DNA of 35,419 nt from HK-STAS-PATE-2 sp035906575 (GTDB lineage: Bacteria; Patescibacteriota; Patescibacteriia; 2-12-FULL-60-25). The first letter of the stretch is position 1; each line of letters starts with the position of its first letter. The position numbers and the translations under genes are program-made. Below are positions 8,247-15,951 of the stretch, piece by piece. The DNA is taken from NCBI GenBank assembly GCA_035906575.1, contig JAMIEW010000016.1, positions 1 to 35,419 of the forward strand. The letters run 5' to 3'. A model generated the notes under the pieces. That model saw nothing but the letters and a program-made list of their open reading frames with translations. It had not been told where the DNA came from and searched no databases.

Positions 8247-8344
8247 TTATGCGTATGTTTCTACTGCTGTCTGTTTGGCAATAGAGATGTAGCCAGGAAG
8301 TTGCATAAATGCATTTCTAACATTTTCCACGATACGGAGCCATA

Positions 8345-8375
8345 AAAAAACATTAGCGCAAGCTGATGTTTTTTG
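8345..8375 (+). terminator. Terminator after the methyltransferase gene
   Basis: Thirteen-base-pair stem AAAAAACATTAGC / GCTGATGTTTTTT (one T-G pair) with loop GCAA. The A-tract and T-tract allow it to work in both directions. Confidence 0.85.
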
Positions 8376-8412
8376 TTATATTTATGACCATCATTCTTAA
8401 TGAACTATCCCA

Positions 8413-8598
8413 ATGAAGACCCTAAAATGTGACTTATGTGAAGCAACGGCTCAAGGAGAGACATTTGAGGACTGGATGCAGGCGCTCATGCCGCACTATA
8501 TGGAGATGCACGCGGATGTGATGAACGATCCAAAGAAAGGTGAGGGAGAGAAGGAAAAATGGATGATGGATAATAGAGCAAGATTTGAAGCGGCCTAA
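8413..8598 (+). CDS. Small DUF1059-like metal-binding protein
   Basis: A 61-aa soluble protein. C6-x2-C9 at the N-terminus and H28-x4-H33 further on form a plausible zinc site. The same Cys/Cys/His-x4-His layout is seen in the DUF1059 protein at 17323-17523 (C6, C14, H33, H38), so the two are probably distant paralogues. The C-terminal third is strongly charged (KKGEGEKEKW). No Shine-Dalgarno precedes ATG 8413. It lies between the methyltransferase terminator and the Nudix gene. Function unknown; a small regulator or metal-buffering role would be speculation. Confidence 0.75.
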   Translation: MKTLKCDLCEATAQGETFEDWMQALMPHYMEMHADVMNDPKKGEGEKEKWMMDNRARFEAA

Positions 8599-8652
8599 CG
8601 GATATTTCTCGCCATCATCAAACCAACACGCGAGTGGTGGTTTTTTGATTGT

Positions 8653-8658
8653 TATGAT
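8653..8658 (+). promoter_or_regulatory. -10 element of the Nudix gene, leaderless type
   Basis: TATGAT ends 11 nt before ATG 8670; no ribosome site between them. Confidence 0.55.
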
Positions 8659-8669
8659 ACTTTTTCTTT

Positions 8670-9197
8670 ATGATAGATGAGTTGTTGCAGTGCTACGATG
8701 CCTCCGGTAACCCAACCGAAACGCATCCGCGTTCTGAGGTAAAAACGCAGCCACCAAGATGGTGGTATGCCGTTGTTAGGGTTTTTATCGTTAACTCAAA
8801 AAATGAGGTGCTGTGCTCAAAGCGGTCGAATAATGTGTCTGCAAATCCAGACAAGTGGCAGTTTTATTTTGGTGGGCATGTAGGGGCGGGAGAGTTATTT
8901 ACGGATGTCGCCGTTCGAGAGCTTGAAGAAGAGGCGGGGCTGAGAGTTAATACTGAGGACGTAGTAGAGATTTCGACAGGTAAAAAAATAGATAAGCTCG
9001 TTCACTATACAAACTACATGGTGAGGTTTGATGGCGATATGAGTGATATTCATTTTTCTGATAACGAGGTTGCGGAAGTTCGTTGGTTTACCATATCCGA
9101 ACTCATGAATGATTTTTTAGTACATTCAGACCAATGGAGTACGGCGTGCACCGTAGATGACCTAGAGTCTTTGTCGCTCAAGCTCACTACTCTTTGA
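8670..9197 (+). CDS. Nudix hydrolase
   Basis: A 175-aa Nudix-fold hydrolase that cleaves a nucleoside diphosphate linked to another moiety, or a related substrate. The complete Nudix box GX5EX7REUXEEXGU is present: G-HVGAG-E-LFTDVAV-RELEEEAGL, with the metal-binding glutamates in REL-EEE. The N-terminal 'RWWYAVVRVFIVNSKNEVLCSKRS' and the position of the box resemble the IDI/YfcD-like branch, but a substrate cannot be assigned. The DUF2200 gene follows within 20 bp with its own -10 element. Confidence 0.92.
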   Translation: MIDELLQCYDASGNPTETHPRSEVKTQPPRWWYAVVRVFIVNSKNEVLCSKRSNNVSANPDKWQFYFGGHVGAGELFTDVAVRELEEEAGLRVNTEDVVEISTGKKIDKLVHYTNYMVRFDGDMSDIHFSDNEVAEVRWFTISELMNDFLVHSDQWSTACTVDDLESLSLKLTTL

Positions 9198-9203
9198 ATT
9201 GAT

Positions 9204-9209
9204 TATAAA
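9204..9209 (+). promoter_or_regulatory. -10 element of the DUF2200 gene, leaderless type
   Basis: TATAAA ends 7 nt before ATG 9217. It lies within the extra codons that an upstream TTG start (9199) would add, which argues for the ATG. Confidence 0.55.
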
Positions 9210-9216
9210 TATCCCT

Positions 9217-9579
9217 ATGAAAGACGAGAAAAACCATCGTATCTATAAAATGGCCGTTTCAAGTGTCTATCCTCTCTATATCACGAAGGCTGAGAGAAAA
9301 GGCCGTACAAAAGACGAAGTCGACGAAGTAATTCGTTGGTTGACGGGCTATACGCAAAAGCAACTTGAATCACAGATCAAAAAGCAGGTAGATTTTGAGA
9401 CGTTTTTCGCTGAAGCGAAGAAGATGAATCCATCGCGCTCGTTGATTACGGGCACGATTTGTGGCGTTCGTCTTGAAGAGATCAAAGTGCCATTGATGCG
9501 CGAGATTCGCTACTTGGACAAACTCGTAGACGAGTTGGCAAAAGGTAGATCTATGGATAAGATTTTACGCAAAGCCTAA
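9217..9579 (+). CDS. DUF2200 family protein
   Basis: A 120-aa protein. The sequence follows the DUF2200 pattern nearly end to end: HRIYKMAVSSVYPLY, KGRTKDEVDEVIRWLTGY, VDFETFFAEA, MNPSR, LITGTICGVR, PLMREIRYLDKLVDELAKG. The family is widespread in bacteria and has no established function. It is small, soluble and largely helical with high charge. ATG 9217 gives the family N-terminus; a TTG at 9199 would add only six codons. It probably has its own promoter but could also be read through from the Nudix gene. Confidence 0.88.
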   Translation: MKDEKNHRIYKMAVSSVYPLYITKAERKGRTKDEVDEVIRWLTGYTQKQLESQIKKQVDFETFFAEAKKMNPSRSLITGTICGVRLEEIKVPLMREIRYLDKLVDELAKGRSMDKILRKA

Positions 9580-9601
9580 TTATTCACTGTAACTAATCGA
9601 T

Positions 9602-9931
9602 ATGGCCATCCTTGATATTCAACCGCAGAGTGCAGACGATCCACAACTGGTAGCGCCAAAAAAAGAGGGTGTATTACTTCCGGTATTTATCATTTCCATT
9701 ATTGCTCTGCCAATCATTCTCGCGCTCTGGGCTATTGTGAGTTTTTATTTTTCAACCGTATTATCTTCAGGAGCTCCTACTGAACTTGAATCTCAACGTC
9801 TTATGATGTGGGGGAGAGTTATTAATATCAGTCTGAGCCTGCTTGGCCTTGCTGCTTTAGGTGGGGTCTTGTTTGTGCCCGTTATTGCGGTGATTAATGA
9901 GGTAATCAAACTTTTTACTCGCAAAAAATAG
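9602..9931 (+). CDS. Small membrane protein with two transmembrane helices
   Basis: A 109-aa protein of no recognised family. After a polar N-terminus of about 20 residues there are two hydrophobic segments, about 25-50 (VLLPVFIISIIALPIILALW) and about 73-97, joined by a short polar loop, and a basic end (FTRKK) that should sit on the cytoplasmic side. It starts 22 bp after the DUF2200 stop; TAACTA ends 6 nt before ATG 9602, a weak -10. The gene ends at a strong bidirectional terminator shared with the convergent gene 9980-10552. Confidence 0.7.
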   Translation: MAILDIQPQSADDPQLVAPKKEGVLLPVFIISIIALPIILALWAIVSFYFSTVLSSGAPTELESQRLMMWGRVINISLSLLGLAALGGVLFVPVIAVINEVIKLFTRKK

Positions 9932-9941
9932 ATGATGTTAA

Positions 9942-9970
9942 AGGGGCACAACGAGTTTCGTTGTGCCCCT
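9942..9970. terminator. Bidirectional terminator between convergent genes
   Basis: Perfect 13-bp stem AGGGGCACAACGA / TCGTTGTGCCCCT with a 3-nt loop. A TTT tract follows on the minus strand only; on the plus strand the run is weak. Confidence 0.75.
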
Positions 9971-9979
9971 GCTGTGTGT

Positions 9980-10552
9980 TCAGGCCGAGGTTATCGGTTG
10001 GCTGTTCCAGGTGTGCTGGGTGCTGATGAACTCGACGGGTTGCTTGGCGTAGATCTCGAGCATGCCCTTCAAGACTTGATCGAATCTGCTCTTGTCGAAC
10101 TTCGACTTCTTCTCGAGCCAGACGGCCTTGTGAACCTTGCCATAGTAGCGCTGGTCGACAACGGGCTCCTCGAGGACGTTGAGCCTGCGCTGTAGCAGGC
10201 CGCTCTCGTCATCGATGTGAATCGTCGCTCGACGAGCATTCGGATACCGGTATTCGCACTGCAGGCGTGCGGTGCTACGAGGCTGCCCGTCGGCATTTGT
10301 TCCGCAGCGCAGAGTGAAGTGCATGGCCCACTGCAGATCTCCGAGATAGAACACGACGACGCGTGCCTTGATGCCCTCAGCGCCTCCCTTGGAGGGAAAG
10401 TCCTGCCGCACCGAAGAGTGGGCGTGGATGATCTCCTTTCCCACGGGCATGTTGATTTTCAGCGACTTCGCGATTTTGCAGAGGTGGACTACCCCTTTAA
10501 TTGCGCGTGCTTGAGTGTCGGTTTGGATCAATAGTTCGTCATTCGTGGCCAA
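9980..10552 (-). CDS. Hypothetical protein (orphan, Shine-Dalgarno class)
   Basis: A 190-aa soluble protein of no recognised family. There is no signal peptide or helix bundle; alternating segments such as ARVVVFYLGDLQWAMHFTLRCG and QCEYRYPNARRATIHID suggest a beta-rich core, and the C-terminal third is basic and helical. The start is TTG at 10552, chosen because a full AGGAGG lies 5 nt upstream, the best ribosome site in the window. Codons are NNC-rich. It is transcribed alone from a consensus TTGACA promoter toward the bidirectional hairpin. Confidence 0.75.
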   Translation of the reverse strand: MATNDELLIQTDTQARAIKGVVHLCKIAKSLKINMPVGKEIIHAHSSVRQDFPSKGGAEGIKARVVVFYLGDLQWAMHFTLRCGTNADGQPRSTARLQCEYRYPNARRATIHIDDESGLLQRRLNVLEEPVVDQRYYGKVHKAVWLEKKSKFDKSRFDQVLKGMLEIYAKQPVEFISTQHTWNSQPITSA

Positions 10553-10583
10553 AATGTCCTCCTAGGTAAAGGTCCGGGAGAAG

Positions 10584-10612
10584 AGCAAATCATAATATAG
10601 TGGCATTGTCAA
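10584..10612 (-). promoter_or_regulatory. Promoter of the 9980-10552 gene
   Basis: On the minus strand, TTGACA (10612-10607), 17-bp spacer, TTTGCT (10589-10584). TATGAT (10594-10589) is an alternative -10 but at 12-bp spacing. The same TATGA-nn-TGCT arrangement recurs in the promoter at 20810-20838. Confidence 0.6.
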
Positions 10613-10617
10613 AGGTG

Positions 10618-10626
10618 TGCTAAGCT
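10618..10626 (+). promoter_or_regulatory. Extended -10 of the 10635 gene, leaderless type
   Basis: TGC-TAAGCT ends 8 nt before ATG 10635. It is adjacent to the -35 of the divergent promoter. Confidence 0.55.
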
Positions 10627-10634
10627 CAAAGTCT

Positions 10635-10928
10635 ATGTTTAAACGCTACATGGACTACGCAAAAGACAATCCAAAAGGCTATTGGTTTAAAGCCAAATGG
10701 TTTGGATGGGGCTGGACGCCGGTGACCTGGCAAGGATGGGCCGTGACGCTGGCCTACGTTTTATTGATTGTGGCATTTGCCTTCACGATCGATGAGAATT
10801 CACCAGCGAGAGAAATCGCTTTTACCTTCATAATCCCGTCAGCAATTTTGACCGCGACCCTTATTCGCATCTGCTATGCCAAAGGTGAAAAACCCGGTTG
10901 GCGTTGGGAGATGCCAAAAGAGAAGTAA
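10635..10928 (+). CDS. Small Trp-rich membrane protein
   Basis: A 97-aa protein of no recognised family. The N-terminal 35 residues are rich in Trp and aromatic residues (W17, W22, W25, W27, W32, W35), followed by two hydrophobic helices (about 34-52 and 60-80) and a short basic tail containing W89 and W91. The Trp belt suggests an interfacial segment at the membrane surface. ATG 10635 was preferred to an upstream TTG at 10617, which lies in the -10 element. The zinc/HhH gene follows after 5 bp, so the two are probably co-transcribed. Confidence 0.7.
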   Translation: MFKRYMDYAKDNPKGYWFKAKWFGWGWTPVTWQGWAVTLAYVLLIVAFAFTIDENSPAREIAFTFIIPSAILTATLIRICYAKGEKPGWRWEMPKEK

Positions 10929-10933
10929 TCGCT

Positions 10934-11224
10934 ATGCAAAAAACTTGCAGCCGGGGGCATGTCTTTAATAAGACTAGCGATTGTCCAACATGTCCGATTT
11001 GCTGGTCGGGATCTTATCGCAAAGAATTTGAAAGCGACTTTCCTGAAAAGCTTGGGGCACCTGCTTTGAGGGCGCTTGCTCATGCAAAGGTCAAAGGTCT
11101 TGCGCAACTTGGACGTCATACCGAAAAAGAGATCGCTGATCTGCACGGGATGGGCCCAAAGGGGATTAAGATGTTGAAGGAGGCGTTGAAAAAGCAGAGA
11201 CTCAGCTTCAAAAGCGAAAAATAG
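10934..11224 (+). CDS. Zinc-finger/helix-hairpin-helix protein (RpoA C-terminal-domain-like)
   Basis: A 96-aa protein. The N-terminus has C5, H9, C17, C20 and C23, enough for a zinc ribbon. Residues about 38-86 (LGAPALRALAHAKVKGLAQLG ... LHGMGPKGIKML) form a helix-hairpin-helix unit like the alpha C-terminal domain of RNA polymerase, with the typical 'GMGPKGI' turn, a non-specific DNA-backbone contact. ATG 10934 was preferred to a TTG at 10898 inside the preceding gene. It ends at a perfect hairpin shared with recQ. A nucleic-acid-binding role is likely; the target is unknown. Confidence 0.8.
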   Translation: MQKTCSRGHVFNKTSDCPTCPICWSGSYRKEFESDFPEKLGAPALRALAHAKVKGLAQLGRHTEKEIADLHGMGPKGIKMLKEALKKQRLSFKSEK

Positions 11225-11250
11225 TAAAACCGCGGCTTACCGCGGTTTTA
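11225..11250. terminator. Bidirectional terminator between the HhH gene and recQ
   Basis: Perfect 11-bp stem TAAAACCGCGG / CCGCGGTTTTA with loop CTTA. It overlaps the last codons of recQ. Confidence 0.85.
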
Positions 11251-13075
11251 TATTGCTGAGGATTCTGGCGAAACGAATTTCATCGTACGAATACTTTTCT
11301 TTCAGATGATTGAAGACTGGAGTTAACGCCCACTTGCCGACTTTATCGAATGCGACATTAATATCTTTCAGCGCTTGATCAGAGAGGCCGAGACGTTCGC
11401 CGTCGAGTTTAAGCGGGGCTCCAGTTTCTAGTAGCTTTTCAACATGTTGAGCAATGGTGCCGATGACGAGATTGCGACGCGTAGCGATTTCGTTGAGTGA
11501 AAGTCCTTGCTGAAAGAGGCGATGGGTTTCTTCAATGGTATCGCTGACTTTGGTTTTTGTTTTTGATGCTGACGGTTTTGTGACGCGGGCAAAGATCGGC
11601 TGTTCAACAAGATCGTGTTCGAGCGCAAATGTATGAATGATATGGATAAACGCTTCGCCAAATTGCGCAAACTTTTCTTTACCAACACCCGTGATTTTGA
11701 GCATCGATTCAGGTGATTGTGGATAGACCTGCGCCATTTGTTGCAATGTCTTATCACCAAAAATGATATATGGCGGAACATTCTTCTCGGTAGCGATGGC
11801 TTTGCGAAGGGCTCGTAGCTTATCAAAGAGCGCTTCGTTAAAGTCGGCAGTAGCTTCGACGAAGAGATCTTTTTCTTGTGGTAGGCAGTTGTCGCACAAT
11901 TGGCAACTGGTTTCGGTCCAAGTTTCACCAAAGTAATTCAAAAGGACTTTGCGACGGCAAATCGTGGTTGCCGCATAGTCGACCATGCTACCGAGTTGCT
12001 GGTAGGCACGTTCACGTTCTTTGGCGTCGGCCATTTGGCGAATAAACCATTCGCGTTTACTGCGATCACCCGTTGAAAAGAAGAGTAAACAGTCACTCGG
12101 CAAACCATCACGACCGGCGCGACCCGTTTCTTGATAATAGCCTTCGATTGAAGGCGGTAAGTCCATATGAACAACGAGGCGGACGTCTGGTTTGTTGACG
12201 CCCATACCAAAAGCCACCGTTGCCACAATAATTTGCACTTCATCACGAATAAACTTTTCTTGATTCGCCTGGCGCGTACGTTGGTCGAGGCCAGCATGAT
12301 AGGCGAGTGCAGGAAATCCGTTTAGTTGTAGCTCTTCGGCGAGCTTCTCGGTGCTATTGCGTGAGAGCACATAGATGATGATCGATTGCCCGCGGCGTTT
12401 TTGGAGGATGGGAAGAAGGGCTTCGAGCGCCTTCTTTTTTGGACGAATGCGATAGGTGAGATTTGGACGGTTAAAGCTCCCGACAAAAACACGGCCATCT
12501 TCGAGGGCGAGTTGGCTGATAATGTCTTTGCGGACGCGGTCATTCGCCGTAGCGGTAAGCGCGATAAGCGGCACGCCTTCAAAAAGCGCGCGAATATCTT
12601 TCAGTGTGCGATAGTCAGGACGAAAGTCATGGCCCCATTCTGAAATACAGTGAGCTTCGTCGATGGCGAGCAAAGAAACATCCAAAGACTGCAAGAAGGT
12701 TTGAAATTCTGGCATTGATAAGCGTTCTGGTGCGACGTAGAGCAGTTTGATTTGTCCTGCCTGCAACTGACGCTGAATATCCGCAATGGCGGAGGCGGGG
12801 AGGGAGCTATTGATGAAGGCGGAGGGGATACCGTTGGTGCGCAATGCGTCCACCTGATCTTTCATGAGGGCGATGAGAGGGGAGACGACGATGGTTAATC
12901 CACCAAAGGCCAAAGCGGGGAGCTGGTAACAAAGCGATTTACCGCCGCCGGTTGGCATTAATACGAGCGCATCGTTGCCCGAGAGCACGTGTGAGATGAT
13001 CTCTTCTTGCTCGGTACGAAATTCATCGTAACCAAAGTATTTTTTGAGCAGTTCAAGCGGCAAAGAGGTCGTCAT
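11237..13075 (-). CDS. recQ: ATP-dependent DNA helicase RecQ
   Basis: A 612-aa 3'-5' helicase of the RecF recombination and fork-repair pathway. Visible features are Walker A PTGGGKS (41-47), DEAH (139-142), TATA (174-177) and motif VI QETGRAGRDG. The RecQ-C-terminal zinc site has C in 'ICRRK' and then CQLCDNC. An HRDC domain follows (about 420-490), and the last 100 residues contain a helix-turn-helix (LSLNEIATRRNLVIGTIAQHV) as in many bacterial RecQ proteins. Length is normal. TATAGA/TAGAAT lies 9-11 nt before the ATG, with no Shine-Dalgarno. It is transcribed alone. Confidence 0.97.
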   Translation of the reverse strand: MTTSLPLELLKKYFGYDEFRTEQEEIISHVLSGNDALVLMPTGGGKSLCYQLPALAFGGLTIVVSPLIALMKDQVDALRTNGIPSAFINSSLPASAIADIQRQLQAGQIKLLYVAPERLSMPEFQTFLQSLDVSLLAIDEAHCISEWGHDFRPDYRTLKDIRALFEGVPLIALTATANDRVRKDIISQLALEDGRVFVGSFNRPNLTYRIRPKKKALEALLPILQKRRGQSIIIYVLSRNSTEKLAEELQLNGFPALAYHAGLDQRTRQANQEKFIRDEVQIIVATVAFGMGVNKPDVRLVVHMDLPPSIEGYYQETGRAGRDGLPSDCLLFFSTGDRSKREWFIRQMADAKERERAYQQLGSMVDYAATTICRRKVLLNYFGETWTETSCQLCDNCLPQEKDLFVEATADFNEALFDKLRALRKAIATEKNVPPYIIFGDKTLQQMAQVYPQSPESMLKITGVGKEKFAQFGEAFIHIIHTFALEHDLVEQPIFARVTKPSASKTKTKVSDTIEETHRLFQQGLSLNEIATRRNLVIGTIAQHVEKLLETGAPLKLDGERLGLSDQALKDINVAFDKVGKWALTPVFNHLKEKYSYDEIRFARILSNIKPR

Positions 13076-13086
13076 GGTCGTGTGAT

Positions 13087-13092
13087 TCTATA
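13087..13092 (-). promoter_or_regulatory. -10 element of recQ, leaderless type
   Basis: TATAGA on the minus strand with a TG just upstream, 11 nt before ATG 13075 (the shifted TAGAAT is at 9 nt). Confidence 0.55.
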
Positions 13093-13122
13093 CACTCCGT
13101 TCCATGGACAGAACAGTTTGTC

Positions 13123-13170
13123 AATCCCTCGACGCCCTACGCTAGCGCTTCGGTTGCTTGGGATGACAAG
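13123..13170. repeat. Short intergenic repeat, copy 2
   Basis: AATCCCTCGAC ... GGGATGACAAG, with an internal near-palindrome CGCTAGCG. It lies between the divergent recQ and VOC promoters and resembles the copy at 7229-7265. Confidence 0.65.
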
Positions 13171-13183
13171 TTGTTTTTAACTG

Positions 13184-13189
13184 TATACA
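13184..13189 (+). promoter_or_regulatory. -10 element of the tandem VOC gene, leaderless type
   Basis: TATACA preceded by TG, ending 8 nt before ATG 13198. Confidence 0.55.
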
Positions 13190-13197
13190 CTTCAATT

Positions 13198-14103
13198 ATG
13201 AATAACTTCACCCAAAAGATCGTTCCGCATCTCTGGTTTGATAAAGAGGCTCGCCAGGCGGCTGAGTTTTATACGTCTATTTTTCCTAATTCAAAAATGG
13301 GCTTTAGCGTTACCTTGCCGGATACCCCTTCTGGCAATGCCGAGGTCGTGAATTTCACCATTATGAATTATGAGGTCGCTTCGATTTCTGCGGGTCCATT
13401 TTTCAAGATGAATCCGTCGATTTCACTCATGGTGAATTTTGATCCGTCACAAGACCCTGAAGCCGCAACGCGCATCGATACGATCTGGAATCAGTTAGCT
13501 GATGGTGGCAAGGTCTTGATGCCTATCGGTGAATATCCGTTCTGCAAGCGTTATGGTTGGATCCAAGATAAGTTCGGCACCTCGTGGCAATTGCTTTTGA
13601 CCGATCCTGCTGGCGACGAGCGTCCACTTATTATGCCAGGACTTTTGTTTACCGAAGCCGTCTGCGGCAAAGCAGATGAGGCGATGGACTTCTATCAATC
13701 AATTTTCAAAGGCTCAAAGCGTGGCGAGACGGCTTATTATCCTGCCGGCATGCCAAATGATAAAGAAGGAACGGTGATGTTTAGCGAAATCAAAATCGCC
13801 GACCAATGGCTCGTCGCGATGGACAGCGGAGCAGCACATGATTTCACCTTTAACGAAGGCGTCTCGCTGATCGTGAACTGTGATTCGCAAGAAGAGATGG
13901 ATTATTTTTACGACAACCTCTCTGCGGTACCTGAATCAGAGCAATGCGGCTGGATCAAAGACAAATACGGCGTCAGCTGGCAGATCGTCCCATGGGAGAT
14001 GAATGAGATGATGGCCACAACAGATAAAGACAAATTCAAACGAATGTCGGATGCGATGCTCGAGATGAAGAGATTGGATGTTGAGAAGTTGAAGAATGCT
14101 TAA
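13198..14103 (+). CDS. Tandem VOC-superfamily protein (PhnB / 3-dmu-9_3-mt type)
   Basis: A 301-aa protein made of two copies of the PhnB-like vicinal-oxygen-chelate domain. Both copies open in the same way: 'KIVPHLWFDKEARQAAEFYTSIFPNS' and 'LIMPGLLFTEAVCGKADEAMDFYQSIFKGS'. Both also carry 'CGWIKDKYGVSWQIVP' or its equivalent ('YGWIQDKFGTSWQLL') near the domain end. PhnB-like proteins are metal-dependent or metal-free fold relatives of glyoxalase, mostly of unknown substrate. An upstream TTG (13171) lies before the -10 box and was rejected. An E3 repeat begins 8 bp after the stop. Confidence 0.88.
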   Translation: MNNFTQKIVPHLWFDKEARQAAEFYTSIFPNSKMGFSVTLPDTPSGNAEVVNFTIMNYEVASISAGPFFKMNPSISLMVNFDPSQDPEAATRIDTIWNQLADGGKVLMPIGEYPFCKRYGWIQDKFGTSWQLLLTDPAGDERPLIMPGLLFTEAVCGKADEAMDFYQSIFKGSKRGETAYYPAGMPNDKEGTVMFSEIKIADQWLVAMDSGAAHDFTFNEGVSLIVNCDSQEEMDYFYDNLSAVPESEQCGWIKDKYGVSWQIVPWEMNEMMATTDKDKFKRMSDAMLEMKRLDVEKLKNA

Positions 14104-14111
14104 GTAGCAAG

Positions 14112-14336
14112 CCTTCACCCCGCACACCCCCTACCCCCGGCAGCCACATGTATTGGGTATATGGTATGTGTCTACCGACCCCTTCCCACATCTGGGAAGG
14201 GGTTTGTGGTTACAGCTGAATTTCAGAAGGTAAGAAAAAACCCCTTCCACAAACGTGGGAAGGGGTGGTTTTTTCTACACCATAAACCCAATACCGTAGA
14301 AAGAAACCGGGGTAGGGGGTTTGAAGGGGTGTTGAA
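14112..14336. repeat. MITE-like inverted-repeat element E3
   Basis: About 225 bp without coding capacity, almost the same as E4 (30908-31136). The terminal inverted repeats are ACCCCCTACCCCCGG (14126-14140) and CCGGGGTAGGGGGT (14307-14320). A second inverted pair, TATTGGGTATATGGT and its complement ACCATAAACCCAATA, is nested inside. Two hairpins, CCCCTTCCCA/TGGGAAGGGG and CCCCTTCCAC/GTGGGAAGGGG, flank an AT-rich centre and carry T-runs. It fills the gap between the convergent VOC and rluA-family genes. Confidence 0.8.
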
Positions 14337-14337
14337 G

Positions 14338-14994
14338 TTACTTTGTCGGATGCCAGGTCGGAATTGGGATTTCGAGTACAACTTCTTTTTCACCGGTTGC
14401 CGTTTGAAAGGCGAGCTTGGTGGCAGCAAGAGCGATCTCTTGGTTTGGAAGCGTGGTGTCAGCGCCGTACTTATAGTCACCAACGAGCGGGTGACCAATC
14501 AGGCCAAATTGACAGCGGATTTGGTGAAAGCGTCCCGTGAAAAGTTCAATTTCGACGAGTGTATTCTCACCGAGAACTTTGATCACCGTATAAGAGAGCT
14601 TTGCCTCTTTGCCCTTGGGGGATTCGTAGGCGATGCGTTTATGCTCTTCTTTATCGAGCATATTGATCAAGGTGCCATGTGGGCGTTCGAGATGGCCTTC
14701 TACGAGCGCGTGATAGGTCTTGGTGATATCTCGCTTGCGAAACTGTTCTGACAAGCGTGATGCGCCTTTACTGGTCTTCGCGAAGACAACGATGCCGGTG
14801 ACATTGCGATCAAGACGGTGGATGAGTCCAAGAAAGACATTGCCAGGCTTCTGGTACTTCGCTTTCAAATAATCTTTCACATCGTCCATCATCGAACGTT
14901 CTTCGGTTTCATCTGCCTGCACGAGGGCGCCCGGTGGTTTGAGGACGGCAATCAAGTGATTGTCTTCGTACAGTACTTCAATGTTGTAGCTCAT
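14338..14994 (-). CDS. RluA-family RNA pseudouridine synthase
   Basis: A 218-aa pseudouridine synthase that isomerises uridine in rRNA or tRNA. The catalytic motif HRLDRNVTG (59-67) contains the essential D62. 'YEDNHLIAVLKPPGALV' is the usual family opening, and 'ELFTGRFHQIRCQFGLIGHPLVGDYKYG' the conserved C-terminal block. It lacks the N-terminal S4 domain of RluC/RluD, so it resembles the short RluA/TruC-like forms. ATG 14994 is 1 bp after the stop of the upstream methyltransferase (TAA-T-ATG), indicating translational coupling. A TTG at 15015 would overlap that gene. Confidence 0.93.
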   Translation of the reverse strand: MSYNIEVLYEDNHLIAVLKPPGALVQADETEERSMMDDVKDYLKAKYQKPGNVFLGLIHRLDRNVTGIVVFAKTSKGASRLSEQFRKRDITKTYHALVEGHLERPHGTLINMLDKEEHKRIAYESPKGKEAKLSYTVIKVLGENTLVEIELFTGRFHQIRCQFGLIGHPLVGDYKYGADTTLPNQEIALAATKLAFQTATGEKEVVLEIPIPTWHPTK

Positions 14995-14995
14995 A

Positions 14996-15913
14996 TTATG
15001 GTGTCCAACGGGCAAAGATGCCGGCAGGGAGGTTACGCGGGTTTGAGCCGGATTCTTTAATCGTTAATTCACCTACTTCGGTCGAACCGCCACGGTTCAA
15101 GCAGGATTCCATGATCTGTTTGTAAGCTAGAGCGGAGTAACCGGAGGCATAGCCGTTCATCAACATGAACAGAGGCTGTTCATTCAAAATCGCCGCACAA
15201 TTTTTCACGAGCGGAATCAAATGGTCTTCAATCTTCCAGATCTCGCCATTGGCACCGTGGCCGAAGGCCGGAGGATCCATGATGATCGCGTCATATTTAT
15301 TGCCACGGCGTAATTCGCGTTCAACGAAGGTCGCAGCATCTTCGAGAATCCAGCGGATAGGCTTTTCAGCTAAGCCAGAAACTTCAGCATTCTCACGAGC
15401 CGCTTTGATGGCGACCTTTGAAGCATCAACGTGCACCACCTCAGCACCAGCCTTGGCAGCCGCCAAAGACGCACCACCGGTATAGCCAAAGAGGTTGAGC
15501 ACCTTAATCGGACGCTTCGCCTCCGAAATGGTCTTCATCATCCAAGCCCAGCTCGGTTCATGTTCAGGAAAGACGCCAACATGCTTAAAGCTCGAGAGAC
15601 GCACCCAAAAGGTGATTTCACCGATGGTCGCCTTCCAGCGCTCGTCGAGTTTGGTCTTGAGCGCCCATTCGCCCTTTTCAGCTCCTTTGGCACGCTGTTC
15701 CCCGGCACGGTCGCTCGCGAGCGACGTGCCACCGTTGCGCCCAAAAACAGCGCTCGCACGCTTCCAGAGGTCTAAGTCACGTTTTGGCCAAAGCGCCTGC
15801 GGATCAGGGCGAGCCGTCACATATTTGCCAAAACGCTCGAGTTTTTCGCCGTCTCCGCTGTCGAGGAGCTCATAATCGCGCTCCGGCAGGGTCTCGGTGA
15901 TAATGTAATTCAT
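14996..15913 (-). CDS. Class I SAM-dependent RNA methyltransferase (RlmI-like)
   Basis: A 305-aa methyltransferase of the RlmI/RlmK-like group. SAM motif I is LNLFGYTGGA (139-148), D163 follows strand 2, and motif IV is DPPAFG (213-218), the form found in enzymes of the RlmI/YccW line. The first about 110 residues precede the fold and are not a clear PUA domain, so exact substrate identity (likely a 23S rRNA base) is open. It is the first gene of a two-gene RNA-modification operon with the RluA-family gene. TATCAT lies 7 nt before the ATG and no Shine-Dalgarno is visible. Confidence 0.88.
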   Translation of the reverse strand: MNYIITETLPERDYELLDSGDGEKLERFGKYVTARPDPQALWPKRDLDLWKRASAVFGRNGGTSLASDRAGEQRAKGAEKGEWALKTKLDERWKATIGEITFWVRLSSFKHVGVFPEHEPSWAWMMKTISEAKRPIKVLNLFGYTGGASLAAAKAGAEVVHVDASKVAIKAARENAEVSGLAEKPIRWILEDAATFVERELRRGNKYDAIIMDPPAFGHGANGEIWKIEDHLIPLVKNCAAILNEQPLFMLMNGYASGYSALAYKQIMESCLNRGGSTEVGELTIKESGSNPRNLPAGIFARWTP

Positions 15914-15920
15914 GTGGCGG

Positions 15921-15926
15921 ATGATA
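15921..15926 (-). promoter_or_regulatory. -10 element of the RlmI-like/rluA operon, leaderless type
   Basis: TATCAT on the minus strand ends 7 nt before ATG 15913. Confidence 0.55.
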
Positions 15927-15951
15927 GTGTTTATTGGGGGTTTTGGGAAGG

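Noticed and set aside
14161..14751. A 196-codon plus-strand open frame over E3 and the rluA-family gene
   Set aside because: Half is repeat DNA and half is antisense to the HRLD-containing pseudouridine synthase.
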